Assembly: GCA_039000515.1 (NCBI GenBank)
Contig: JBCFYV010011164.1
Coordinates: 42,521,489 to 42,585,488 of the forward strand
Direction of reading: 5' to 3'
DNA from: Timema cristinae
Taxonomy: Eukaryota; Arthropoda; Insecta; Phasmatodea; Timematidae
Length of the DNA stretch: 64,000 nucleotides
The notes under the pieces were generated by a model, which ran no database searches, was not told the DNA's origin, and saw only the letters and a program-made list of their open reading frames with translations. Shown here piece by piece: positions 45,826-56,533 of this stretch; within the stretch, counting starts at the first letter, position 1, and each line of letters begins with the position of its first letter. The position numbers and the translations under genes were made by a program.

Positions 45826-45955
45826 TAGACCGGCCTACTGATGACGGGGCAATATGGGTTTAAATATCACTCGTGTATACTAGGAGTGGTTTTTACTAAA
45901 TGTTTTTCTTCTCTCACTGCACTAAAATACGGGTATACGGGTATTAATTTAAGTT
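45826..45955 (+). mobile_element. SINE-B fragment
   Basis: Head part (AGACCGGCCTACTGATGACG) and early body; ends where a minus-strand copy begins, an inverted pair. Confidence 0.65.
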
Positions 45956-45961
45956 TTTTTT

Positions 45962-46204
45962 TAGCAGCACGTCTTACTACCTGTACACTGTACAGGTTGT
46001 ACTCATATACTAAATACGCTAATGAGTCACAGATTAGGAAGGTTTAATTCAAAGGAAATGTATCCAATTTTGCGTAGAGAGAGAGTGGGGAAAACCACCC
46101 TTTGTACACCCGACCAGGATTTTTTAACCTCGATCTTTATATGTCACCGGCAGTCTAGTCTAACACAAGATTGACGCCTTAGACCATGCGATCACTGAAA
46201 CAGG
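45962..46204 (-). mobile_element. SINE-B
   Basis: CAGCACGTCTTACTACCTG to GCGATCACTGAAACAGGT. Confidence 0.8.
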
Positions 46205-46369
46205 TCAGTGGAAAAGTTCGTGACACCTACACACTGTTGCCTCTTTATACTTTGTAGATGTGCTGTTGTACACTTAACATTCCAACGCTTATTTAGATTC
46301 ATTAAGTCCACATATAATAAATATTCTAACCAGTTTTATTGTCCCTTCTGGCCACACACATTTTAAGTA

Positions 46370-46550
46370 GCTAAACTAATTGTCTAGGTATAAGTTAGAA
46401 ATAATTTTTGAAGTAATATACACGCATTTACGTAAATAAGTGGAAACCATTTAGAAAAAACACCCTTATAACACCGGGCCAGAGTTACAATCATTATCTC
46501 CTCGTCAAAGGAAAATCAGACTAGCTTGGCTTGACAATTGCACTAATAGG
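46370..46550 (-). mobile_element. SINE-B, degenerate
   Basis: ACACGCATTTACGTAAATAA and ACACCGGGCCAGAGTTACAA are body and B-box remnants. Confidence 0.55.
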
Positions 46551-46822
46551 ACTACTTATAGACAGTAATTAGTGTAAATACTTCTAGACAGTAATTAGTG
46601 TAAATACTTCTAGACAGTAATTAGTGTAAATACTTCTAGACATTAATTAATGTAAATACTTCTAGACAGTAATTAGTGTAAATACTTCTAGACAGTAATT
46701 AGTGTAAATACTTCTAGACAGTAATTAGTGTAAATACTTCTAGACAGTAATTAGTGTAAATACTTCTAGACATTAATTAATGTAAATACTTCTAGACAGT
46801 AATTAGTATAAATACTTCAAGA
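46551..46822 (+). repeat. 26-bp minisatellite, about 10 copies
   Basis: CTTCTAGACAGTAATTAGTG plus TAAATA repeats about ten times; two evenly spaced copies carry CATTAATTAATG instead, suggesting a larger block of units was duplicated. Confidence 0.93.
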
Positions 46823-47215
46823 CATTAACTAGTGGTATCTAATAAAACCACTTTGGACAGTAACAAGTTGAACTTCAAGACAGTAGCTATTAGAACTACT
46901 TCAAGACAGAAACTAGTTTGAACTATTCAAGACAGTAGCTATTAGAACTACTTCAAGACAGAAACTAGTTTGAACTATTCAAGACAGTAGCTATTAGAAC
47001 TACTTCAAGACAGAAACTAGTTTGAATTCTTCAAGACAGTAGCTATTAGAACTACTTCAAGACAGAAACTAGTTTGGATTCTTCAAGACAGTAACTAGTT
47101 GTAGTTCTTTAAGACAGTAGTTATCAGAAACTAGGCCTATTTCAAGACAGTAGTTAGTGGAACCACCTTAGTCCTTAAGACGGTAACTAGTGGAACTACT
47201 TCAAGACTAATGAAA
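46822..47215 (+). repeat. Diverged 58-bp repeat following the 26-bp array
   Basis: Units joining TTCAAGACAGTAGCTATTAG and TTCAAGACAGAAACTAGTTT repeat about 58 bp apart for three to four clear copies and fade at both edges. The ACAGTA-ACTAGT words link it to the adjacent 26-bp array. Confidence 0.85.
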
Positions 47216-47810
47216 TTCAAGCTAAACTTATTATAACTCAATAACATAAGCAAGCCATGCTGTAGGTCTAATTAAAAACCACATTAGGAAACTGTCCGTT
47301 GATTATAGCTAATGAGCACGTAGACTATCAAATTTAATGCTTTTAGGACATCTGTAGGTAGGCAGACTTAAAAATGTTGATAGGACTACTATAGGTAGCA
47401 AATTAGTATGGCCAATACCAACTTTGGTTAGCTCCCTTTGAAATTAATAGACCGTATGGTAACTGAATATTATACCAATTAATGAGATTATCTTATTTGT
47501 CCAACCTCTTTAAACGCCCAAATTACTAATCCCTTCTTCTTGTCCTATTTTTAACTAAATTCTTTGGGTTTAAATATAAAAGATGTTAAATACAACAAAA
47601 AATTAGTCTTCTAGCTCTATGCATATCAAAATAGTTTGATTCAACAGCCTGTTTTAAAACATACACTATGTATATAGGCCTACACTTTTTTTTTGTAGGA
47701 ATGGACATCTGAAATATATTTTTTCCTGCCAAAAACCCTAATAAGTAACTTATTAATCCATATTTATTTTAAAAATATAAACAATACGTGCCTAAGAAAG
47801 TGCATTTCAA
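47216..47810. other. AT-rich unassigned stretch
   Basis: No gene or recognised repeat between the 58-bp repeat and the 87-bp array. Confidence 0.3.
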
Positions 47811-47811
47811 A

Positions 47812-48240
47812 ACTAAACATAAGACACCTACCTAAACTCGAATAGAATGGGCCAGTTTCGCATAGTTAACTGGCCCATTCCGTTCTGGTCTAGGTAGGTG
47901 TTGTCCTATATTTAATATAGCGCCGTACTTGAGGCGTACTAAGTCTAACAATGAAACTGGCCCATTCCGTTCTGGTCTAGGTAGGTGTTGTCCTATATTT
48001 AATATAGCGCCGTACTTGAGGCGTACTAAGTCTAACAATGAAACTGGCCCATTCCGTTCTGGTCTAGGTAGGTGTTGTCCTATATTTAATATAGCGCCGT
48101 ACTTGAGGCGTACTAAGTCTAACAATGAAACTGGACATTTCCATTCTGGTCTAGGTAGGTAATTGTCGTCTTGTATTTAGTATAGCACTGTACTTGAAGG
48201 CTGAGGCGTACTAAGTCTGATTATGAAACTGTCCCAAGAC
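47812..48240 (+). repeat. 87-bp tandem array made from a foldback MITE arm
   Basis: CGTTCTGGTCTAGGTAGG recurs at 47881, 47968 and 48055 with a diverged fourth copy at 48142, period 87. Each unit equals one arm of the foldback element at 42296-42500. An inverted piece of arm (CACCTACCTAAACTCGAATA) lies at the left edge, so the array grew from one side of a MITE copy. Confidence 0.85.
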
Positions 48241-49423
48241 TTAAGAATACATTAAAATAACAAGACAACTGTAAGATTACGAGAAGATTGGGCCTATCTT
48301 CTTAGTGCTGCAGCTTTGTATGTTATTCTTGAATAGACTAAGCCTATTATTAAAATTATGTGACAATATTCAAAGGTTTGCTTTAAAATAAAATATGTTC
48401 TCAACTTGAATTAATAAAAATAATCAACCCTTAACCTATGTCTATTATTCCGAATGCCCTAAATTAGGTGAAAGTAAGCCCTATTCAAATTTGTTACGTT
48501 CCGTTATTAAATATTGTCACCCTCAACTTGTCAGAGTTCCATGTATCAACAATAATTGTCAATGTTAATAAAATATCAAAAAATTAAAATAATAAATGGC
48601 TTATAAATCAGCTTGTTTTGGTCAAGTTCATTATAAATAATATTCAAGTAGTAGGCCTAGTGTATAATTCTAAATTTTAGAAAGTACTGTATTAGAAAAA
48701 ATTGATATAAAACCATTATATCCCAACAATGTGAAATAAAGTGTGGATACCAATATTATTCTCATAAACCATTCCTGTCATAAAAACGTTTGAGTTCCAT
48801 ATATGAAATAAATGTAAGACGTAAACTTAATTAGAATTAGAATGTACCGAGAAATATAAATGATCAATAAAATAAATGATTTAAGTGTCGTTGAAATATT
48901 TTTATATTAGTAAAGCTAGTTTTGATTATCTGTATGCAATAATAATATGTACATAATTATACTAATTGTAAATATTGATTTGCAAAAATGTATATTTAGC
49001 TGACAAATTATACCTGGACATTTGAATCGAGCGAGCTCGGTATCTTTGAATCTATACATTAAGTCTCGAGAGAAACAAAGATCTATTAATGTCCTATTTC
49101 TAGTGTTATTTTCCACTCATTATTTAAGTCAATTAGCCTAATCTGTATGGGGGTAAAAAAACATACCGTTCTTATTATGATATAATAGACTGTAAGATTT
49201 AAAAAAATATGATAACATCGCAATTGTATAAAATGTGTAATTAGATCAATTTAGGCAGGTCTCGAATGTAGTACCTTTAACAATGGTCAGTGACTACATT
49301 GTGAAACACCCAGTAGGGTCATGTGCTGGACATGCGCCCTTCTTGCCCGCGAGAGGTCGTGCTGCCGTGCAGTAATTAGCAAAAAAGGGGGTGGGTGGGC
49401 GGTTCACCCACGCACACCACTCT
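48241..49423 (-). other. Start of the NOL4-like intron, AT-rich
   Basis: No repeats of the families above were recognised; probably single-copy intron beside the exon. Confidence 0.4.
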
Positions 49424-49431
49424 ACTCACCT
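49424..49431 (-). other. Splice donor of NOL4-like exon
   Basis: Read on the minus strand the exon/intron junction is AAG|GTGAGT, a near-perfect 5' splice site, with the intron starting at 49429. It falls where homology to the NOL4 family stops, and the reading frame past it hits a stop at 49376, so splicing is needed to continue the protein. Confidence 0.85.
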
Positions 49432-50041
49432 TGCCCTGGGCGGTGGGGACGTACAAGGGCGGATCCTCGAGGGCGCCTTTCTTCCCGTTCAAACTCTGCG
49501 TCCCGATGATACCATCCGCTGGTTTAGCCACGTAGCCCTCCGGCTGGCCGATACAGAATCCTTTGGCCTTCACCCAGAAACGAAATTTGGAGTTCTCCAC
49601 CGAGTTGGTCTCCTCCCCTCTGAGGGTCCTTATGATCCTGGCATGTTTCCTTAACGTGATGGTCTTTGTCTTTGCGGAATCGCCGTAGGTTTGGATCACC
49701 CAAGGTTGGTAATGGTCGAACATGTCTGCTTTTGTGTTGGCGCTGTTGGTCGGCATTGTTGCGCTGTGATTGATGCTGTGGCGTCGTTTCTTGCTGTGGG
49801 ACCCTTCGGCGCTAGCCTTGTGGGACGTAGAGCGTCGTTTCTGTCCTTGGTTCGACGTCGGGGTGACCACCGGTTTCAGTAACATCGGCGACGAAGACTT
49901 TGACGGGGACGTCGACGGTGTTTTGTTGTTATTGTTGTTGGGTAAAGCCATTGTTGTGGAGAGGTTTGGCAATGCTGTGATGGTCGGTATCGGCTCGTAA
50001 GAGTTACGCCGGCGTAACTCACGTTCTATGGATGAAGACAT
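49430..50041 (-). CDS. NOL4: NOL4-like nucleolar protein 4, first coding exon (partial gene)
   Basis: This open exon encodes 204 residues from ATG at 50041 to a lysine codon directly before a splice donor. Residues 108-165 carry the conserved N-terminal domain of the nucleolar protein 4 family: TYGDSAKTKT (118-127), a basic helix-like stretch, then KFRFWVKAKGF (152-162) and GQP. The preceding ~105 residues are low complexity: Ser/Pro/Thr-rich, a poly-Asn run (35-39) and two basic clusters (KRR at 68-70, KKRRH at 84-88) that could be nuclear localisation signals. Family members are nuclear or nucleolar proteins of poorly known function. I chose the ATG because its context is good (AAAACC before it); an in-frame TTG lies 21 bases upstream with a TAA shortly before. 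The exon ends in phase 0 at AAG followed by GTGAGT. No downstream exon was recognised in the window. The family call is confident; orthology is inferred from motifs. Confidence 0.88.
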
Positions 50042-50062
50042 GGTTTTTGTCAATAGATCCAA

Positions 50063-50819
50063 TTGATAGCTAGTAAATTAATTGTTATTTCAAGTCATAT
50101 CAAAATAATCACAATTGATTTTCACCAAATAATAGTTCATTATATTTTTAAAAAATGCTCCAAATAAATAGTTATGGTTAGATTATCCTATTGTATTTAT
50201 AAACACAAAGAACAACAATGAAATGCTTATATAAACATCCCTCAGTTTCATATTAGGTCCAACAATGAAATTTCGACACCAATACATAGAAACACAAGTT
50301 CACATTTTTTTTTCTCCATCAAGACACGATTTTTATCACTTTCTAGTGAAACAACTTCATATTTTTGTAAAGTCTTAAAATGTTACTAAGTTTTACTACA
50401 AATAAAGCTTTGCACAAAGAATGTGTATCTTAAATTTGTTTCTCTCATCACATATTTTCTTCGAAATAAACGATTTAAAACCACCGTATTGTTACAAGAG
50501 TTAAACTGTTTCTTTGAAATACTACGTATGCTTAACAAAGCTAGCACGTGGCGGGAATCACACAAACACGCCTAGATATTATTTTCACTATGTTTTCTTT
50601 CATTATATGTAAACAAAAGTGAGAAATCCTTTTACACAGTCAATAAAGCATCACAAAAAGTCCTAGAGTTTTAACAATATTCGCTGGTGTCACACGTCAA
50701 AAGGTTCGAAAGACCTAAATAGCCCCCTTCAGCACTCACCACCGTATACAAAAAAAATATTCCCTTGGGTTTAACACACCCAAAACAGGGTTGGGTACAC
50801 TCTTTTGAAAAGTGCTCCG
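50063..50819 (-). other. AT-rich leader region of the NOL4-like gene
   Basis: Lies between the start codon and the CpG-rich block; probably 5' untranslated or 5' intron sequence. The 85-codon minus frame at 50671-50928 has no recognisable domain. Confidence 0.35.
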
Positions 50820-51100
50820 TTACCGCCACTGTATACTCTCTAAAAACCGTCCCGTAGGCCGCCAGCGTGCACATGCAACTGCCCGTAGCCGTAACACCAT
50901 TACTTGCGTCCCCCCCCCCTCCTTCCACAAACCTTCTCCTATTCCTCTCTGCCCTCCCCTTCGCGTCCCGCGACCCGACACCACTACCGAAATCCCCTTC
51001 CCCTCGACCGCCTCGATCTTCTCACCAACAAACTCCGGTAGAGCTCGGTCGCGTTCGGGGCCCCTCTTTCCGATTCACTACCGCCAGGAGAACATTCGAC
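50820..51100 (-). promoter_or_regulatory. Candidate CpG-rich promoter region of the NOL4-like gene
   Basis: This stretch, about 0.8-1.1 kb upstream of the start codon, is markedly richer in GC and CpG than its AT-rich surroundings, and no repeat family was recognised in it. Position and composition fit a promoter or untranslated first exon. No TATA box or initiator could be assigned, so this is an inference from composition. The open frames across it look fortuitous. Confidence 0.3.
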
Positions 51101-51563
51101 TCAAATAAATGAACTACCTTTATCTCGAAAACCTGCGACGGTTGATTGACAACAGTCAATAGAGTGACATTTTTTTTCTTTCTAAAAACTAAACTATAGG
51201 CTATTCAGCGTAGGAGTGGCGGTAGCTAGCTAGCAATAGTTACCATATCAAATTCTATGTATCACTACCCCAAACCAAATGCTCCCCAAAACCATACGTT
51301 ATCACTGGACGCAAACGCACACTATTTTATTATTTGTGTTTCAAATGTTAATTCATTTCGCGAGAGAGTATTTATTTTAAAGTTATTATTAAATTTTTGT
51401 TATGAAATTAACCTTTCTTTTCTTTTGGAAGTAGCTTTTGTAGTTCACTTGTAAATAATTTTAATACGAGAAAACTTTCAGCTAATGCCATACTCTTGCG
51501 CCGACTTAACAGAAGCGCCAAGCTGGTTTGGGAATATTTGGGTTGATTTTTGTTTTTGAGTTA

Positions 51564-52336
51564 AGGTCCCTTTGCACCAACGATGACATTGCTAATAACA
51601 TTTGTTAGTTGCAGTGTTAACAACCAAAGTTAGAACAACAATATATAAATTGCTGAAAACATTTGTTTGCAGCAAGTTATTGACAGTTGTTATTCATATT
51701 TTGCTACTAACTTTGTTATTTGAATTTTAAAAATGTTCATAACATTTGTTTTAACATTTTGTGGAAAACATGCGTTATTTGACAGATTTTAATAACATGC
51801 TGATAGCTTTGTTGTGAACAGTGTCAAAAACAAAATTCTTGCAACCCAGCACTTGGCGGTATATATCAAAGAATGTTTGAATCAAATTTTACTAGCATTG
51901 TCATAGAAGAAAAATTAACTAGATATGTGTTGGTAGCGCTGTTAATAACACAGCAGCTACTAGTATAGACCACAAATCACTACTAGTATAGACATAATAT
52001 ATGTGCACAGATTAGACTAGACTGATCCCTTTACCACTTAGAACATTTATGATGGCTAACAATGTTGATAATGGCTATAAATTTTACAGCATTGTTGTTA
52101 ACATTTGATTATATAATTTTTGCTAATAAAATTGCCACTACCAGTTTCATGCCAAAATTATTTAGTTTTTCTAACTTTGTTGTTAACATTTTGTGTAATC
52201 TGCATTGTGAATAGCACATTTTGTTGATAACTCACAGTTAGTCGTTTTGGAAGAACATATTTAGCTTAGAAAGTTTTGATTTTAGCTTTTTGTTAGTAAA
52301 AATTGTACTAGATAATTTTTCAGTGCAAAAGGATCT
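51564..52336. mobile_element. MITE with TTA target duplication (Harbinger-like)
   Basis: The ends AGGTCCCTTTGCAC and, inverted, AGATCCTTTTGCAC are flanked by TTA on both sides (51561-51563, 52337-52339). The 773-bp interior has no coding potential but is full of AACATTTGTT / GTTAACA-type words on both strands, giving much internal inverted repetition. Confidence 0.75.
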
Positions 52337-52612
52337 TTACAGGTTGCAGTCACAAACCTTTATCCTCTTAGTATGGAGGCGAATAAAATTAAAAGGTACC
52401 GTTGAATAAAGATGCAATAAAATACATATTTGTTAGTTCATAAACTTTGCGTGTTTTAAATGGTGATAATGACTTTGGATTGTAAAGGATTCTTTTGATT
52501 GTGATGAGGGGGAGTTTTAATACGAGAGCTTGTTTAAGATTAGCTTTACTTAAAAAACAATGTTAACGCGTCGACGAAACATAGCTGGCGATTGACAACG
52601 TGTTAACAACTG

Positions 52613-52780
52613 GTACTGCCGAATGGTCTAAGGCGTCACTCTAGTGTTAGGCTGGTCTGCTGATGACAAAGAGATCAAGATTATAATCCCGGTTGGATCT
52701 AATGAGAGTGTTTTTTTCCTAAATGGTTCCCCTCTCTTCTTCCAAGTAAATGCGGGTTGATTATGTCTAAAACTGTATTA
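52613..52780 (+). mobile_element. SINE-B, tail-truncated
   Basis: Head TGCCGAATGGTCTAAGGCGT, then CCTAAATGGTTCCCCTCTC body. Confidence 0.75.
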
Positions 52781-53875
52781 ATGCAATCTTGTTTACAAAA
52801 ACTATATTTTGAATAGTATTTTCTTTTATTTATTACAAAAACCTTTATTTATATTATACAGTTTTGTGACCAGATATAAAAATATAAAACTGTGAATATA
52901 ATACTTTTTATTTCATTATGCATTACACCAATGACAACCTAGTAACAAAAGCCATGCTATTTTTTACCAATATTTTTGTTTTTTAAACTTCGCTTTAAAA
53001 AGGCCAACTATACAATCATCCTCTAGGTAGGAACGTTGGTTGACACTTTTGATAGATAATCTATAATTATTAAGAAAATAATAAATATTTCCACATAGTT
53101 TTACATTTATTACTTTCAACTAATGTTTAGAATAAACAGTATTCTGCTAATTGTCAGCTACCACAACTCCTATGCTGGCTAGACTGTATGACGTAGCCTA
53201 ATTGAACTAGAAGTGTGGCATAAAATAGGTACTGTATGTAGTAGGCTAATTACAATTATTTAATATTTTATTCGAGAGAACGATTTTACTCCACTTAAAA
53301 TTAGAATTTTAAGGATAATAATTTGTATTCACTATACATGATTGTCTCCCTATTTATTATTTTATTTAAAAAGGTAATTTTCATCCGGTTGAAATACAAA
53401 TTTTAGTAACATGTATTGTAGCGTTTAGTAATTCAATCCATTTACTATTTTATCAGAAATAATAATTTTCCTAAGTTTGTTATTAAAATTTTAAGAACAT
53501 CAGTATTGTGATAGTTATTATGTCACTGTTAATTTCAATTTCAAAATTTTAACTACCACATCAAAATGGCTGAAGAAACATAGCGTTATTTTGAAAAGAA
53601 TTTGTTCAAAACGTACATAAGCTTCCTTCATTTAATATAAATTATCTATTTCTTAGAAAAAGGGGACATTTTAATCAAATTTGAAATTTGAAAAAGAATC
53701 CTTAAGGTTTTAAACAAATGGCTGGAGGAATTTTCTTATTGTCTGGGTGTAAAAGGCAAATACGCTTTAAATTTCAATATCTTAGAATATCTGGATCCAA
53801 GGTGAGTTTTAGGTGTAAAGTTGTGGCATTTATTCAATGGAAGCAAGGGATGCAACGCGTTCCTAAAAATAAAAA
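52781..53875. other. AT-rich unassigned stretch
   Basis: No gene or recognised repeat seen. Confidence 0.3.
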
Positions 53876-54042
53876 ACCCACCTCGGTGGTGTAGTTGGCT
53901 AACGCGCTAGTCGTGTTGAGCCCGACTGCTGAGGACGGGGAGATTGAAGTTGGAATCTCGGTCGGGTAAACTGGGGGTGGTTTTTCCTAAATGGTTTTCC
54001 ACTCTCCCTCTCCGCAAATGCGGGTTCACTTCCTTTCATTCA
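53876..54042 (+). mobile_element. SINE-B, tail-truncated
   Basis: Head ACCTCGGTGGTGTAGTTGGC very like 8287; body to AAATGCGGGTTCACTTCC. Confidence 0.83.
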
Positions 54043-54164
54043 ATACTCCTTTTCAGATACTGGTTTAAATGCATCACTTTTAGGGGGTATTTTCTCCATA
54101 TCCCTAGTCTTACGGCACAACAGCTGCATTCGAATGATGTCAGTGTTGTAGTTTTGGTAATAGA

Positions 54165-56533
54165 TTAATTTGAGTAAATACCACAGGCTAACTGTATAGA
54201 TACATCTCTCAACTTTGGTGATACATGAAACCAAGTGTTAGTGGCAGTTGAAAATTCTTCCATGAAAGATGGAACTCGATCTTTCATCTTGAAGCAGAAA
54301 CTCTTACCCTTGAATTTGAAAGAATAAGTGCTGTCTGATGCAGTTAATGCATGGAAGAGAGCCATGGTTTTACAAGTTGTCTTACCTAAGCTTGCTGCTA
54401 TGATATTGAGATGGATAATTTTTGTGGTTTTACCTGCTTTAAATGAAACCCAGATATCTGCCAAAGGATTCACTGCAATTAAGCGGTGAAAATTACTCAA
54501 AGGTATTACAACAACATCTGTGACCCCGGTATATACCATCGCAAGTGTTGAATCTTTGAGGGTGTAAAGAAGATAAACAACCTCTCGAGTGTCTACTTCT
54601 TCATGATTGCCTGGTCCCATAGGAGAACAATGTCATGATATTCTAATGTGATATATACTAATTTTCCATCTAGGATGACTACTTGCATAAGTTCTATATC
54701 AAGAATGAGAACAGTTCCTTCTTGTTTTCTTCATTTGCCAAAAATTCATGTCATTTCCCTGAAACTTTAGCAAGACGAGACACACGTTGTCTTTTACCGA
54801 TACCCCTTTTCTCCCCCCTTTGATTGTAAATGCGCAATACTGCTCCCAGATAACATTAACTCTTTTTTGCTCTCTGTAAGTCATGCTGTATCCTTGGCAA
54901 GAAAACCTTGTTAAAATAATCATAGAATGACATACCTTTGAAGCTTCTACCAGGAAGATAGTGAATCATTGCACCACAATCAATAAAAATGACTCCATAT
55001 ACATCAGTTGCTACCAACTCTTCATCAACAGTATGGCCAGAAGTTTCACTACTTTCCATAAGGTATGGCAATAAGTGTGACTTGCAACATGAATCGAGAG
55101 ATATATCAGAAAAAAGTGCAGGGGGAGATGATGATGATTCGTGGCAAAAAAAAAATCTTCCCAATTCCCACCTTGGCTATCAAGCACAACAAATGCCTGT
55201 CCATATATATCTGTATGTTGTTTGAAATGTTGAATTTTCCTTGAAACTGCTGTCTTTGTTGTAGTTTTCATCTGATGGAAAAGCAACCAGTTATTTTTCT
55301 TTATAGGTGCTATCAAAAGTACTTTAATTGAGCAAAGGACATCTCTTCTAAAGTTGTCATATTGCTCTTGTCCCATACATTCCAGAATACAGATGCAGCT
55401 GCGAATTCGTTGATAAACACTTTGTTGCCTAATGTGACCAGATCTGAACAATTTTCCTCAAAGGCATTCCCTCTGCGTAGCATGACACCCAATAGGTCTG
55501 TGACATGGTGCCTAAAGTGGTCTTGAGGTGCACGTACTTCCTCATAATGAGGTTGCTGTTCATAATCAGAATCATCAGTTGTATTAATAAATTGTTCAAT
55601 AGCACGGCTATTCTCTGGTCCAATGACAATCCAGCGTTCTAGTATTACAGGTAAATTTGTGATACCAATCACTACACCAACTCCTTTTATTCTTTTGTTA
55701 GCCTGCTCATATGCTTGGTCAGTTGGTATGGATGAGAAACGATGATTGCTTCTTGTTACTGCCCAATGTCCTGCTTCAAACTCTTCCTGGATAATATTGG
55801 GAAGATTTTTTAGGTTTCGGGAAAAGACAGGAACCCAAAGAGCATAACTATGGAGAACCAGGGAAAAGAAGAGGACCACAAGGTTTAGGAGATTATCAAC
55901 CATGAGTTTGAGCTTTCACTTTCAATGTGCCCGTATGAACATAAATATTATTTGTTCTTGCTAATGAATGAGCAGCCAGAATTGCACTGTTGGTTTGTCT
56001 TTGGAAACAACTGAGATACAATCCTAAAACGTGATTTCAATTCAACACTTTTCATAAGCTTGTTTCATTAGGTTGTCAAGCACTACAATAGTAACTTGGT
56101 GAGCATATCGTATTCTCAATGGATTGGATGCTTTCAAACATGATATAGCTTCTGCCAATGTTTTTGTGATACCTAGATCTAATAGGACTTCTGGCCATCC
56201 AGATTCAAGTAACAGATCTCCCATACTGGCCCACAGAGCCATTTCAATGTGAAGCCCTCCAAGCATCATCAAAAACTTGTTTTCTCCAAACCTTTCAGTA
56301 AAGGTTCATTGGATTTTCTTTGCGATGTCGTAAAGTAGTTGATTTACTACAAATACTGGAGGTTGTTGACGGTTGAAATACTGCGTTGTTTGTTTCACTA
56401 GCTGCATTTCATGTAGGATTATTCCTGCCGTAGCTGCTTTATCATGAAACAGTGGTAGGAGGTCTTCAAGGCATTTGTCTGATGACCCAATACATAATAT
56501 AAAATATATGTACACTACTATGATACACAACAT
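54165..56533 (-). pseudogene. Uncharacterised transposon-associated multi-domain protein, degenerate
   Basis: Fragments in descending order and several frames follow one another like a broken large protein: 56306-56533 (DKAATAGIILHEMQL), 56042-56272 (MMLGGLHIEMALW), 55313-55903 (LPVILERWIVIGPENSRAI), 55011-55451 (IKKNNWLLF), 54856-55164 (VYGVIFIDCGAMI), 54699-54923 (VNVIWEQYCAF) and 54165-54620 (NHEEVDTRE, TDVVVIPLSNFHRL, then MALFHALTASDSTYSF). I recognise the order of motifs as that of an uncharacterised protein family present in many copies in animal genomes; the last part, with EEVDTR and TDVVV, resembles PIN/FEN-like nuclease cores. One lesion is visible: a UGA near 56305 between two otherwise contiguous fragments. 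There are several further frame changes. Function unknown; the mobile-element link is inferred from copy-rich relatives. Confidence 0.6.

Noticed and set aside
47832..48162. Repeated peptides on both strands
   Set aside because: The 87-bp array is a multiple of three, so both strands stay open; this is a MITE arm.
50671..50928. 85-codon minus-strand frame as an upstream exon of the NOL4-like gene
   Set aside because: No family similarity, and composition fits promoter DNA.
51564..52336. Possible promoter or enhancer repeats for the NOL4-like gene
   Set aside because: Inverted ends and a TTA duplication explain it better as a MITE.
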